From positions 1 to 64,000 of the forward strand of contig NZ_CADFDU010000018.1 in NCBI RefSeq assembly GCF_902833045.1: a stretch of DNA of 64,000 bases, in the 5' to 3' direction. Positions 41,882 through 51,151 of this stretch are shown here, one piece after another; position 1 is the first letter of the stretch; the number at the start of each line of letters is the position of its first letter. A program made the translations under genes and the position numbers. Source of the DNA: Burkholderia sp. BCC0322 (GTDB taxonomy: Bacteria > Pseudomonadota > Gammaproteobacteria > Burkholderiales > Burkholderiaceae). The notes below the pieces were generated by a model. It was not told the origin of the DNA. It did not search any database and was given only the letters and a program-made list of their open reading frames with translations.

Positions 41882-43224
41882 GATGTGACCGCGATCAGTT
41901 CGAATTTCAGGTCATTGATGCCAGTCGGCGCGTAGATCATCGCGGACTGGGCCTGCAGCATGCGCTCGTACAGCGGGCTACGCGAATCGAGCGCGAAGTA
42001 GCATGCGCCGGGGCGGACCGGAATCGCGGGCGGCACCTGCGGCGTGTACGACAGCCGCACGCCGGGCATTGCCGACAGCACGAGCTTGTCGACGTCGTCG
42101 GGCGCGCCGACCTTGAAGCGGGCCGGTACCGCGTCGACGAGCTCGACGCTCGGCATGTCCGCGGACACCGCCAGGTAGAACTCGGTCTTGTCGTCGATCT
42201 TGCCGGAATCGAGGCGGCCGAGGTGGAACGACGGGCGCACCTCGTCCAGCGTGATCGCGAAGTAGCGCGTCGAGATCACGGTGTCGAGCAGCTCGCGCAG
42301 CATCAGGTCGAGACGCGCAAAGCTCGGGCCCGGATCGTCGTGGCGGTACACCGGCAGGTCGGCGAGCGTGTAGCCCTTCGAGAACGTCATCAGCTGGCCC
42401 GCGAGACGCAGCAGTTCCTGGAACAGCCGCTCCGGATGCAGCGCGGAGTGCTGGTGCAGGTGCGCGAGCGTCGCGAACGCGGCGTTCGCGGTGTGCAGCA
42501 GCCAGAACGACGCGATGTCGCCCGAGCGGAACTCGATGATGTTCTTCGACGGCTCGCGGTGGAAGCCGTACAGCGCGTTCACCTTCGCCTGCAGCGCGTC
42601 GACGAGCTGGCGCAGCCGCTGGTGCAGGATCGGCGACGCGTCGATCGCGAGGCACGGCGGCACGAAGCTGTCGTCGATCTCGAAACCGGACGTCGCGGTG
42701 CGGCGCACGCGCACGAGCGGCACCGACAGCAGCTGGTCGCGCGGCTCGCTGTGCGCGATCAGCTTGACCTGCGTCTTCAGGAACGTGATGTCGGCTTCGG
42801 CCGCGTCGGTGAAGTTGTCGCCGACGCTCGTCTGCTCGCTGACGAAACGCGTCATGAAGCCGGCGGACGGATCGTCGCTGTAGTTGGTGCCGTTCTCGCG
42901 CAGCGGGTGCAGCGCAAGATAGAACACGAATTCGTTGATGCCGTCAGGCAGCGTGTCCAGCGCGATCGGCGGCGGCAGGTCGTCGGCCTGCGGCGCGGCA
43001 TACAGCGCGCCGTCCGGGAACACGAGCGCGAGCTCGGCCACCCGCAGCACGTTGCTGCCGAGCGCGTCCCGGTCGATGCGCACCGAGCGCACGCCCCAGT
43101 TGTACGGCTGGATCGCCTGGATCGATTCGAACAGGCGCGCTTCGTGGTACGCGTCCTGCCGCTGAAAGTGTTGAGGCCGGAGGAACAGCCCTTCCCCCCA
43201 CAGCACCTTGGCCGAATAACTCAT
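41878..43224 (-). CDS. tssK: TssK baseplate protein
   Basis: 448 residues, the trimeric connector between the T6SS baseplate wedges and the TssJLM membrane complex. Recognised from the N-terminus MSYSAKVLWGEGLFLRPQHFQRQDAYHE and the later FRSGDIASFWLLHTANAAFATLAHL, LLRLAGQLMTFSKGYTLADLP and C-terminal DPRSPLYE-like DSRSPLYERMLQAQSAMIYAPTGI. Full family length. Start ATG at 43224. Overlaps tssL by four bases and follows tssJ by 103 bases, so tssJ-tssK-tssL form one leftward operon. Confidence 0.96.
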   Translation of the reverse strand: MSYSAKVLWGEGLFLRPQHFQRQDAYHEARLFESIQAIQPYNWGVRSVRIDRDALGSNVLRVAELALVFPDGALYAAPQADDLPPPIALDTLPDGINEFVFYLALHPLRENGTNYSDDPSAGFMTRFVSEQTSVGDNFTDAAEADITFLKTQVKLIAHSEPRDQLLSVPLVRVRRTATSGFEIDDSFVPPCLAIDASPILHQRLRQLVDALQAKVNALYGFHREPSKNIIEFRSGDIASFWLLHTANAAFATLAHLHQHSALHPERLFQELLRLAGQLMTFSKGYTLADLPVYRHDDPGPSFARLDLMLRELLDTVISTRYFAITLDEVRPSFHLGRLDSGKIDDKTEFYLAVSADMPSVELVDAVPARFKVGAPDDVDKLVLSAMPGVRLSYTPQVPPAIPVRPGACYFALDSRSPLYERMLQAQSAMIYAPTGINDLKFELIAVTS

Positions 43225-43327
43225 GTCAAATCCGGTTAATGTCGCGTTGCGATGTAATCGATTTGTTCGTGCCCGAATTAAATCGCCAATTGTTAACTCT
43301 TGTTAATTGACATTCGTGCGTCATTGT

Positions 43328-43939
43328 TTAACCGCAGGAGACCGAAGAAAGCAAATTCAGCGGTTGCGAAGGCGCACCCTGTTGCGGTGCGATGACAGTG
43401 CCGTCGGTGACCGTCATCGCGCAATTATGCAGGCCGATGATTATGCCGGATTTCTCCGACTTCACCGGGTCGAACGTCAGTTTCCATCGTTGCAGTGCGG
43501 GATCGCGGAACAGCGCGACGATGCCGAATGCCTGCGCTTCGCGCGAAACCTTCTCGGTCGCCGTATAGCGCTGGCCCGGAATCAGCGTGATTTCGCGCAC
43601 GTTCAGCAAATCCGCGCCCAGCGCGGCCTTTTCCTTGGTCGGATCCGTAAATGCGTCGAACGGCGCCTGCTGGAACGACGTCGGGTCTTTCAGCGTATAG
43701 AGCCGCACGACGAGCGCGAGCGGTTTGTTGTCGGTCGCGGCGTTCAGGTTCGGCGCGGCGGCGAGCGTGATGCCGAGGTTGCGCGGCGGCTTTTGCGCGT
43801 CGGGCACCTCGGGCTTGCCGATACCGGCCGCGGACATCACGGCGCTCGCGGCCGAGCCGAGCAGCGGGGCGGCCGCGCATCCGGCCAGGAGGGCGCAGGC
43901 AACCAGCGGCAGCGCGTAGCGAATCATCAACGATCTCAT
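43328..43939 (-). CDS. tssJ: TssJ outer-membrane lipoprotein
   Basis: 203 residues from the ATG at 43939 (or 199 from 43927). Signal peptide ends at the lipobox ALLAGC, so it is lipidated and anchored in the outer membrane, where it binds TssM. The mature domain is a beta-sandwich with the family core ITLAAAPNLNAATDNKPLALVVRLYTLKDPTSFQQAPFDAF, LLNVREITLIPGQRYTATEKVSREAQAFGIVALFRDP and WKLTFDPVKSEKSGIIIGLHNCAMTV. A C-terminal cysteine pair (HNC…SCG) is present. First gene of the leftward operon with tssK and tssL, divergent from the tagM-tssBC operon. Confidence 0.93.
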   Translation of the reverse strand: MRSLMIRYALPLVACALLAGCAAAPLLGSAASAVMSAAGIGKPEVPDAQKPPRNLGITLAAAPNLNAATDNKPLALVVRLYTLKDPTSFQQAPFDAFTDPTKEKAALGADLLNVREITLIPGQRYTATEKVSREAQAFGIVALFRDPALQRWKLTFDPVKSEKSGIIIGLHNCAMTVTDGTVIAPQQGAPSQPLNLLSSVSCG

Positions 43940-44313
43940 CGTATTTCCGGCGTGCCGCCTTTTATCCCTGTCAAATCTGCCGGGTATTTCCGCGTTCGCT
44001 GCGTATCCCCGGCATTGCACTGTTCAATTATTAAGCACGCCCGCATCGTGGCAGGCGCCCGGAAAATTTTGCCGCCACCCCGGCGGCACGTCGCGGAACC
44101 AGTAAAACTTGCCCATTCCGGCCGAGAGAAAAATCGCTGCGAGCCCGCCGCGATAGGCCATTGGAGGGGGTAGCGCCCGGTTTTAAAAGGAATTACTCTT
44201 CACACGACGATTGAATTATGAAAAATTGATCGGTACTATACCCGCGCGCTTCTTGCAAAGCAAAAGAACCAGATTCTCAACGATTTAAAACTCACGCGCC
44301 GGTGGATATAACG
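43940..44313. other. Divergent T6SS control region
   Basis: 374 bases between tssJ (leftward) and the tagM-like gene (rightward), unusually AT-rich for this genome around 44170-44290. Contains a sigma70-like promoter facing right at 44211-44239. A leftward promoter is presumed but not clear. I see no convincing sigma54 box. Confidence 0.6.
44211..44239 (+). promoter_or_regulatory. Sigma70-like promoter of the tagM-tssB operon
   Basis: TTGAAT at 44211-44216 and TACTAT at 44234-44239 are exactly 17 bases apart in an AT-rich setting, predicting a start near 44246 and a leader of about 70 bases before the ATG at 44314. Confidence 0.5.
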
Positions 44314-44943
44314 ATGAAAGACCGTCTCTTCGCAAAACTGTCTGGGGTAGTAGTGGCTTGCGGCGTGATCGCCGGCTGTGCGAGCCAGCCTCCCGCACCG
44401 CCGACCGCCGAGGTGTTCAACAAGTCGCTGGCGGACGCGGACGCAGTTGCGAAGGCGGGGGATCAGGACAAGGCCCTCGGCCTGTATCAGCAGCTCGCGA
44501 AGTCGGATCCGACGCGCGAGGAGCCGTGGTCGCGCATCGCGCAAATCCAGTTCGCGCAGAACCACTACGGTCAGGCAATCGTTGCCGCGCAGGAAGCCCT
44601 GCAGCGAGACGCGACCGACCGTCAGGCGAAGAGCGTGCTGGCCGTGGCCGGCCTGCGGATCGCAACGCAGTCGCTCGGCGAGCTGCGCCAGGATTCCTCG
44701 CTCGCGGGTGACGCGAAGTCCGACGCACAGGCGCTCGCGAAGCAGCTGCGCGACACGCTGGGCGAATCGGCGCTGTTCCCGCCGGAGCAGAAGCTTGTGA
44801 AGCCGCGCCCGCCGCGCCGGGTCGTGCATCGTCCGAAGGCCGGCGGTGCTGCACCGACGGCCGAGGCGGCCGCCACTACGCCGACGCCGCCCACCACGCC
44901 GCAGAAGGGCAACGCGGATCCGTTCGGCGCGCTGCGCAACTGA
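44314..44943 (+). CDS. T6SS-associated TPR lipoprotein (TagM-like)
   Basis: 209 residues with a lipoprotein signal (lipobox VIAGC, cysteine near 21) and two to three TPR-like helical repeats between about 35 and 125 (NKSLADADAVAKAGDQDKALGLYQQLAKSDPTREEPWSRIAQIQFAQNHYGQAIVAAQEALQRD). The C-terminal ~60 residues are a proline/alanine-rich tail. Such a gene regularly heads the tssB-tssC operon in Burkholderia T6SS-1 loci. Likely periplasmic, possibly a helper of the membrane complex; role not established. ATG at 44314 is preferred to the in-frame GTG at 44302. Confidence 0.8.
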   Translation: MKDRLFAKLSGVVVACGVIAGCASQPPAPPTAEVFNKSLADADAVAKAGDQDKALGLYQQLAKSDPTREEPWSRIAQIQFAQNHYGQAIVAAQEALQRDATDRQAKSVLAVAGLRIATQSLGELRQDSSLAGDAKSDAQALAKQLRDTLGESALFPPEQKLVKPRPPRRVVHRPKAGGAAPTAEAAATTPTPPTTPQKGNADPFGALRN

Positions 44944-44988
44944 CCGCAAACTGACGCGATAACCACAACTAACCTGGGAGCCGTCGAG

Positions 44989-45504
44989 ATGGCCAAGAAA
45001 GAAAGCATTCAGAAAAGCTTGCAGAAAATACGGCCGCCGCGCGTCCAACTGACCTACGAGGTCGAGAAGGGCGACGCGATCGAGGTGAAGGAACTGCCGT
45101 TCGTCGTCGGGGTCGTCGGCGATCTGGCGGGCCAGTCCGAAATCGAGCAGCCGAAGCTGCGCGACCGTAAATTCGTCAACATCGATCGCGACAATTTCGA
45201 CGACGTGATGAAGGCGATCGAGCCGCGCGCCGCGTTCCAGGTGGAAAACCGCCTGAGCCCGGAAGGCGGCAAGTTCGCGGTCGACCTGAAGTTCCGTTCG
45301 CTGTCGGATTTCAGCCCGGACGAAGTCGTCGAACAGGTCGAGCCGCTGCGCCGCCTGCTCGAGGCGCGCTCGAAGCTCGCCGACCTGCGCAACAAGCTCG
45401 CCGGCAACGACAAGCTCGAGGATCTGCTGTCCGAGGTGCTGAAGAACACGCAGCAGCTGCAGGAGCTCGCGAAGGGCACGGGCGGCGACAAAGACGGCGA
45501 ATGA
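44989..45504 (+). CDS. tssB: TssB contractile sheath small subunit
   Basis: 171 residues. Recognised by IRPPRVQLTYEVEKGDAIEVKELPFVVGVVGDLAGQSE at the N-terminus, KFVNIDRDNFDDVMKAIEPR, LKFRSLSDFSPDEVVEQVEPLRRLLEAR and the C-terminal helix DLRNKLAGNDKLEDLLSEVLKNTQQLQ. Pairs with TssC to form the contractile tail sheath around the Hcp tube. ATG at 44989 after CTGGGAG; 15 bases before tssC. Confidence 0.97.
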   Translation: MAKKESIQKSLQKIRPPRVQLTYEVEKGDAIEVKELPFVVGVVGDLAGQSEIEQPKLRDRKFVNIDRDNFDDVMKAIEPRAAFQVENRLSPEGGKFAVDLKFRSLSDFSPDEVVEQVEPLRRLLEARSKLADLRNKLAGNDKLEDLLSEVLKNTQQLQELAKGTGGDKDGE

Positions 45505-45519
45505 CGACGGAGTGTTGAG

Positions 45520-47010
45520 ATGAACCAGCAAACGGCTGCGGCCCAAGCGAGCGGCGCGGATTACGCCGCCGGGACTTCGCTGCTCGACGACATCGTCGAG
45601 AAGAGCAAGGTCGCGAAATCCGATTCCGAGCATGCGCGTGCGAAGGACCTGATCGGCGAACTCGTGCACCAGGTGCTCGACGGCACGGTGATCGTGTCGG
45701 ACAACCTGTCGGCCACGATCGACGCGCGCGTCGCGGAACTCGACCGCCTGATTTCCACGCAGCTTTCCGCGGTGATGCACGCGCCGGAATTCCAGCGCCT
45801 CGAAAGCACGTGGCGCGGGATGGATTACCTGGTCAAGGAAAGCAACACCGGCCAGACGATCAAGATCAAGGCGCTGCACGCACCGAAGCGCGACCTCGTG
45901 CGCGACTTCAAGGGCGCGAGCGAGTTCGACCAGAGCGCGCTGTTCAAGAAGGTCTACGAAGAAGAGTTCGGCACGTTCGGCGGCTCGCCGTTCGGTGCGC
46001 TGATCGGCGATTACGAGATCTCGCGCCAGCCGGAAGACATGTACTTCATCGAGCAGATGTCGCACGTCGCGGCGGCCGCGCATGCGCCGTTCATCGCGTC
46101 GGCGTCGCCCGAGCTGCTCGGCCTCGAGTCGTTCTCCGACCTCGGCAAGCCGCGCGACCTCGGCAAGGTGTTCGATACGGTCGAATATGCGAAGTGGAAG
46201 TCGTTCCGCGACGCCGAAGATTCGCGCTACGTCGGCCTGACGCTGCCGCGCTTCCTCGGCCGCCTGCCGTTCAATCCGAAGGACGGCCAGACCGCGGAGA
46301 ACTTCAACTTCGTCGAGGACGTCGACGGCACCGACCACGACAAGTACCTGTGGTGCAACGCCGCGTGGGCGTTCGCCGCGCGCCTGACGGCCGCATTCGA
46401 CGACTTCGGCTGGTGCGCGGCGATCCGCGGCGTCGAAGGCGGCGGCCTCGTCGAGGATCTGCCGACCCACACGTTCAAGACCGACGACGGTGAAGTCGCG
46501 CTGAAGTGCCCGACCGAAATCGCGATCACGGATCGCCGCGAGAAGGAGCTGAGCGACCTCGGCTTCATCCCGCTCGTCCATTGCAAGAATTCAGATTACG
46601 CCGCGTTCTTCGCTGCGCAGTCGGTGCAGAAGCCCAAGAAATACAGCACCGACAGCGCGAATGCGAACGCTGTCCTGTCCGCCCAGCTTCAGTACATCTT
46701 CTCGGTATCGCGCGTTGCGCACTACCTGAAGGCGATGATGCGGGACAAGATCGGCAGCTTCGCATCGGCGCAGAACGTGGAGACTTTCCTCAACCGGTGG
46801 ATTTCGCAGTACGTCCTGCTCGACGACAACGCCTCGCAGGAACAGAAAGCGCAATTTCCGCTGCGCGAGGCATCCATACAAGTGTCGGAGATTCCGGGCA
46901 AGCCGGGCTCGTATCGTTCGGTCGCGTTCCTGCGCCCGCACTTTCAGCTCGACGAACTCTCGATTTCTCTGCGACTTGTCGCTGATCTGCCCAAACCGGC
47001 AAATTCATAA
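45520..47010 (+). CDS. tssC: TssC contractile sheath large subunit
   Basis: 496 residues, the main sheath protein, which carries the ClpV-recognised contact with TssB. Landmarks: EFQRLESTWRGMDYLVKES, VYEEEFGTFGGSPFGALIGDYEISRQPEDMYFIEQMSHVAAAAHAPFIASASPELLG, WKSFRDAEDSRYVGLTLPRFLGRLPF and RVAHYLKAMMRDKIGSFASA. Full family length. Second of the sheath genes, 70 bases before hcp, with hcp having its own leader. Confidence 0.97.
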   Translation: MNQQTAAAQASGADYAAGTSLLDDIVEKSKVAKSDSEHARAKDLIGELVHQVLDGTVIVSDNLSATIDARVAELDRLISTQLSAVMHAPEFQRLESTWRGMDYLVKESNTGQTIKIKALHAPKRDLVRDFKGASEFDQSALFKKVYEEEFGTFGGSPFGALIGDYEISRQPEDMYFIEQMSHVAAAAHAPFIASASPELLGLESFSDLGKPRDLGKVFDTVEYAKWKSFRDAEDSRYVGLTLPRFLGRLPFNPKDGQTAENFNFVEDVDGTDHDKYLWCNAAWAFAARLTAAFDDFGWCAAIRGVEGGGLVEDLPTHTFKTDDGEVALKCPTEIAITDRREKELSDLGFIPLVHCKNSDYAAFFAAQSVQKPKKYSTDSANANAVLSAQLQYIFSVSRVAHYLKAMMRDKIGSFASAQNVETFLNRWISQYVLLDDNASQEQKAQFPLREASIQVSEIPGKPGSYRSVAFLRPHFQLDELSISLRLVADLPKPANS

Positions 47011-47080
47011 GCGAGTAGATCGCCCGGGCGGGCCGCCTGGGTAGGACGTTAAAACCACCTCTTTGGGGAGTCGAAGGGCC

Positions 47081-47584
47081 ATGTTACATATGCACTTGCA
47101 GTTTGGTAGTCCCGCGGTGAAGGGCGAGTCCGCGGACAAGGACCACCAGGGCTGGATCGAACTGAAATCATGGGATCACTCGATCGTTCAGCCGCGTTCG
47201 GCAACCGCATCGACCGCTGGCGGTCACACGATGACGCGTTGCGAGCACGGCGACATGATTTTCACGAAGGAAATCGATTCGTCGAGCCCGCTGCTGTACC
47301 AACACGCTTCGGGCGGCACCACGTTCGACGAGGTGACGGTCCATTTCTCGCGCGCGGACGGTGAAGGCAAGCGCGTGCAGTATCTGGAAGTCAAGCTCAA
47401 GTACGTGATCATCTCGAGCATCGCCCCGAGCGTTCGCGAAGAAGGTCTGCCGCTCGAGACGTTCTCGCTGAAGTACGCAGCTGTGCAGTGGAAGCAAACC
47501 CAGCAGAAGATCGGCGGCAACCAGGGCGGCAACACGCAAGGCGCCTGGAGTCTGACGAAGAACGACAAGACCTACGCGGTCTAA
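47081..47584 (+). CDS. hcp: Hcp (TssD) tail-tube protein
   Basis: 167 residues. Stacked hexameric rings of this protein form the inner tube and carry small effectors. Typical features are GWIELKSWDHSIVQPRS, the TAGGHTMTRCEHGDMIFTKEIDSSSPLL loop, FSRADGEGKRVQYLEVKLKYVIISSIAPSV and ETFSLKYAAVQWKQTQQK. ATG at 47081 follows TTTGGGGAG; an upstream in-frame TTG is not needed. A GC-rich gap of 70 bases precedes it, leaving room for its own promoter, which would help explain the high expression typical of Hcp. Confidence 0.97.
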   Translation: MLHMHLQFGSPAVKGESADKDHQGWIELKSWDHSIVQPRSATASTAGGHTMTRCEHGDMIFTKEIDSSSPLLYQHASGGTTFDEVTVHFSRADGEGKRVQYLEVKLKYVIISSIAPSVREEGLPLETFSLKYAAVQWKQTQQKIGGNQGGNTQGAWSLTKNDKTYAV

Positions 47585-47646
47585 GGTCGGTTGCGGCAAC
47601 GGGGCGCACGGCGTCCCGTTGTCGTTTTCGCAGTTTTCGCCGGCCG

Positions 47647-48132
47647 ATGAAACGATTCGAACCCAGTTTTCTCGACAAGCTGTTCGACGACGAACCGCAC
47701 CTGCCGGCCTCGGCAGCGATGCGGCAATTGTCGCTGGACGAGCTCAAGAACACGGTCGCCCGCGACGTCGAGGCGATCCTCAACACCCGTATCGCGCACA
47801 CCGAGAACGAGCTGGCCGCGCTGCCGGAATGCCAGAAGTCGGTGCTGACCTACGGGCTGAACGATTTCGCGGGGCTGAGCCTCGCGAGTCACTACGACCG
47901 CGCGTTCATCTGCAAGTCGATCCAGCAGGCGATCGCGCGTCATGAGCCGCGCCTGCAGCAGGTTCAGGTGACGTTCGAGCTGAACGAGCAGGCGACCAAC
48001 GCGCTCTACTTCGCGATCCAGGCGCTGCTCGTCGTGCACCCGGCCGAAGAGCCGGTGAGTTTCGACGCGATGCTGCAGCCGTCGACGCTCCAGTATTCGG
48101 TCACGCGCGCACGCGCGGCCAGAATGCAGTAA
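47647..48132 (+). CDS. tssE: TssE baseplate protein (gp25-like)
   Basis: 161 residues. Small baseplate wedge component related to phage T4 gp25. Recognised from FLDKLFDDEPH, LDELKNTVARDVEAILNTRIAH, LPECQKSVLTYGLNDFAGLSLASHYDRAFICKSIQQAIARHEPRL and the VHPAEEPVSFDAML tail. ATG at 47647 is preferred because the family begins FLDKLFDDEP close to the N-terminus. Confidence 0.95.
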   Translation: MKRFEPSFLDKLFDDEPHLPASAAMRQLSLDELKNTVARDVEAILNTRIAHTENELAALPECQKSVLTYGLNDFAGLSLASHYDRAFICKSIQQAIARHEPRLQQVQVTFELNEQATNALYFAIQALLVVHPAEEPVSFDAMLQPSTLQYSVTRARAARMQ

Positions 48133-48208
48133 ATCAAGCCGCCGAGCGGGCCGGACCGCCCGGTGGTGGACCAGGTCCGGCAGGAAATATTGAGGTTCGG
48201 GGTCGTCG

Positions 48209-50044
48209 ATGGAAGAATTGCTGCCGTATTACGAGCGCGAATTATCGTTTTTGCGGCGCTATTCGCGAGATTTCGCCGAACGCTATCCGAAGATCGCGGC
48301 GCGGCTCGCGCTGTCCGGCGAGCATTGCGAGGATCCGCACGTCGAGCGGATGATCGAGTCGTTCGCGCTGCTTGGCGCACGCATCAACAAGAAGCTCGAC
48401 GACGATTACCCCGAATTCACCGAAGCGCTGCTGGAAGTGCTGTATCCGCACTACCTGCGGCCGTTCCCGTCGTGCTCGATCGCGCAGTTCACGCCGGCCT
48501 CGCCCGGCCAGCAGACCGAACCGGTCGTGATCGATCGCGGCACCGAGCTGAAGAGCCGCCCGATCCGCGGCGTGCAGTGCCGGTTCCGCACCGCCTATGA
48601 CGTGACGCTCGCGCCGATCCGCATTTCGGAAGCGCGCTACACGCCGGTTGCGCTCGCGCCGAGCGCGACCGTGCTGCCGTCCAATGCGACCGGCGTGATC
48701 TCGATCACGTTCGAATCGCTCGCCGCGCAGCTCGATCTCGGTGCACTGAAGCTGCCGACGCTGCGCGCGCACCTGCACGGCGAGCAGTCGTTCGTCGCCG
48801 CGCTGACCGACTGCCTGTTCGTCAACGTGCTCGGCGCGTATGTCGAGCCCGAGCGCAACGGCCGCTGGACGGCGCTGCGCAAGCTGCCGATCGCGCACGC
48901 CGGCTTCGACGAGGACGACGCGCTGATCGACTACCCGGCGAAATCGCATCCCGCGTATCGCCTGCTCACCGAATACTTCGCGTTCCCCGACAAGTTCGAT
49001 TTCGTCGACTTCGACATCGCGGCGATCGCGCGCGCGAGCGGCCGCTGCCAGCGCGCGACGCTGCATCTCGTGCTGCAGGACGTGCGCAGCGATTCGCATG
49101 TCGCACGGCTGCTCGAACTGCTGACGGCGAGCCACTTCCGGCTGTTCTGCACGCCGATCGTCAACCTGTTCCGCCAGCACGGCGAGCCGATCCGCATCAC
49201 GCACCGCGCGGTGTCCTACCCGGTGATCGCCGAGGCGCGGCGCGCGTTCGCGTACGAGGTGTATTCGATCGATTCGGTGAAGCTCGTCAGGCAGCAGGCG
49301 CACGAGGAATCGGTGATCGAGTTCCGGCCGTTCTATTCGCTGCATCACGGCGAATCGGCACGGATCGGCCATTACTGGTTCGCGCGCCGCAACGACTGGG
49401 TCGCGCAGAAGAGCCCCGGCTACGAAACCGAGATCTCGATCGTCGACATCGATTTCGAGCCGACCTCGCCGCAGACCGACACGCTGAGCCTCGACCTCAC
49501 CTGCACGAACCGCGACCTGCCGTCGATGCTCGCGTTCGGGCTCGAAGGCGGCGACCTGTTCCAGGAAGGCGGTGCGCAGACGAGCGGCATTTCGCTGTTG
49601 CGCCGCCCGACGCAGAGCGTGCGCTTCGAGCGCGGCCGCGCCGCGCACTGGCGGCTCGTGTCGCACCTCGCGCTCAATCACGTGTCGCTGGTCGCGCACG
49701 GCCTTGCGCCGCTGAAGGAAATGCTGACGCTGTACGACCTGCGGCGCACCGCCGTGTCGATGCGCCAGATCGACGGCCTCGCCGGCGTCGAGCAGCGCGG
49801 CGCCGTGCAGTGGCTGCCCGGCAAGCCGTTCGCCACCTTCGTGCGCGGCATCGAGATCCGCCTGACGATCGACGAGGAACACTTCGTCGGCGCGAGCCTG
49901 GCCTCGTTCGTGCGCGTGCTCGACAGCTTCTTCGGGCTGTATGTGCACCTCAACAGTTTCATTCAATTAGTCGTGGTGTCGAAGCGCACCGGCGAGGAGA
50001 TCATCCGATGCAAGCCCCGAACCGGCGAATCGATCCTGGCGTAG
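48209..50044 (+). CDS. tssF: TssF baseplate protein
   Basis: 611 residues, a baseplate wedge subunit (phage gp6-like) that joins TssG, TssK and TssE. Family landmarks: ELLPYYERELSFLRRYSRDFAERYPKIAARL at the N-terminus, LVHP-style EVLYPHYLRPFPSCSIAQF, YYVDIVTHR-equivalent RIGHYWFARRNDWVAQ and DLTCTNRDLPSMLAFGLEGGDLF. ATG at 48209. The gene overlaps tssG by 37 bases in another frame, consistent with coupled production of the two partners. Confidence 0.95.
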   Translation: MEELLPYYERELSFLRRYSRDFAERYPKIAARLALSGEHCEDPHVERMIESFALLGARINKKLDDDYPEFTEALLEVLYPHYLRPFPSCSIAQFTPASPGQQTEPVVIDRGTELKSRPIRGVQCRFRTAYDVTLAPIRISEARYTPVALAPSATVLPSNATGVISITFESLAAQLDLGALKLPTLRAHLHGEQSFVAALTDCLFVNVLGAYVEPERNGRWTALRKLPIAHAGFDEDDALIDYPAKSHPAYRLLTEYFAFPDKFDFVDFDIAAIARASGRCQRATLHLVLQDVRSDSHVARLLELLTASHFRLFCTPIVNLFRQHGEPIRITHRAVSYPVIAEARRAFAYEVYSIDSVKLVRQQAHEESVIEFRPFYSLHHGESARIGHYWFARRNDWVAQKSPGYETEISIVDIDFEPTSPQTDTLSLDLTCTNRDLPSMLAFGLEGGDLFQEGGAQTSGISLLRRPTQSVRFERGRAAHWRLVSHLALNHVSLVAHGLAPLKEMLTLYDLRRTAVSMRQIDGLAGVEQRGAVQWLPGKPFATFVRGIEIRLTIDEEHFVGASLASFVRVLDSFFGLYVHLNSFIQLVVVSKRTGEEIIRCKPRTGESILA

Positions 50045-51108
50045 TCGACGCGCTGCTCGACGAGCCGCACCGCTTCGAGTTCTTCCAGGCCGTGCGCGTG
50101 CTCGAAGGGCTGTTCGCGCGGCAGGCGTCGGATGCGCCCGGCGCGTGGCGGCAGGGCGATGTGGTCGCGCAGCGCATCGAATTCCGCAACACGCTGTCGC
50201 TCGGCTTTCCGCCGAGCGAGATCGAAGGCGCGCGCTCGTTCGACGACGACGGCACGCAGCTCAAGACGGGCGAGGCGCGCGGCGCGGCGCTCGCGGCCGG
50301 CGAGCTCGGCCACGTCGAGCTGACGCCCGCGTTCTTCGGGCTGCTCGGCGGGCAGGGCGCGCTGCCGCTGCATTACACCGAGCAGATCATTGCGCGCGAG
50401 CACCTGAAGCGCGACCATGCGGCGCGCGCATTCTTCGACGTGTTCTCGAACCGCGCGACCGCGCTGTTCTATGCCGCGTGGAAGAAATACCGGCTGCCGT
50501 TCCATTACGAGCTCGACCGCGACGAGCGCTATCTGCCGCTGCTGCTCGCGATCGCCGGCGTGCCGAGCGACGAGGTGCGCGACAGCCTTGCGGCCGGTGT
50601 GGGCGGCGTGCTCGACGAGGCCGTTGCCGGCTATGCGCTGGCCGCGCGCCACCGGCCGATGTCGGCCGCGTACCTGCAGCGCACGCTGTCCGACTATTTC
50701 CGCGTGCCGGTGAAGATCGACCAGTTCGTCGGCAAGTGGTACGACGTGCCGCCCGACCAACTGAGCGTGCTCGGCGAAGTCAACGCGGTGCTCGGCGCGA
50801 CGGCGCTCGTCGGCGAACGCGTCTGGCAGCGCGACATGCGCGCGCGGATCGTCGTCGGCCCGCTGTCGAAGCGCGACTACGAGGCGTTCCTGCCCGGCGG
50901 CGCGCACGCCATCGCGCTGGAGCGGATGCTGACGCTGCTCGCCGGCGTCACGCTCGAATACGAGGTGAAGCTCGTGCTCAAGCGCACCGAGGTTGGCGCG
51001 AGCGTGCTCGGCGCGGGCTCGCGGCTCGGCTGGGACGCGTTCCTGTGCACGCGCGAAGCGCATGAGGACCGCACCGACGCCCGCTACGAACTGCACGTGA
51101 TTCACTGA
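50008..51108 (+). CDS. tssG: TssG baseplate protein
   Basis: 366 residues, the partner of TssF in the baseplate wedge. Landmarks: HRFEFFQAVRVLEGLF, VVAQRIEFRNTLSLGFPPSEIEG, ELTPAFFGLLGGQGALPLHYTEQIIAREHLKRDHAARAFFDVFSNRATALFYAAWKKYRLPF and the C-terminal RIVVGPLSKRDYEAFLPGG. The start at 50008 (MQAPNRRIDPGVVDALLDEP) is preferred; the frame stays open further left inside tssF. Confidence 0.94.
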   Translation: MQAPNRRIDPGVVDALLDEPHRFEFFQAVRVLEGLFARQASDAPGAWRQGDVVAQRIEFRNTLSLGFPPSEIEGARSFDDDGTQLKTGEARGAALAAGELGHVELTPAFFGLLGGQGALPLHYTEQIIAREHLKRDHAARAFFDVFSNRATALFYAAWKKYRLPFHYELDRDERYLPLLLAIAGVPSDEVRDSLAAGVGGVLDEAVAGYALAARHRPMSAAYLQRTLSDYFRVPVKIDQFVGKWYDVPPDQLSVLGEVNAVLGATALVGERVWQRDMRARIVVGPLSKRDYEAFLPGGAHAIALERMLTLLAGVTLEYEVKLVLKRTEVGASVLGAGSRLGWDAFLCTREAHEDRTDARYELHVIH

Positions 51109-51151
51109 TACCGAACGACAACAAACACGCAACGAACCTGAGATCGACGCC

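Noticed and set aside
44060-44110. Sigma54-type promoter before the T6SS operons
   Set aside because: TGGCAGG near 44057 has no GC element at the required distance; the sigma70-like pair at 44211-44239 is better.
44236-46581. A 781-codon leftward open frame over the tagM-tssB-tssC region
   Set aside because: Opposite strand to certain coding genes and crosses the promoter region; no protein character.
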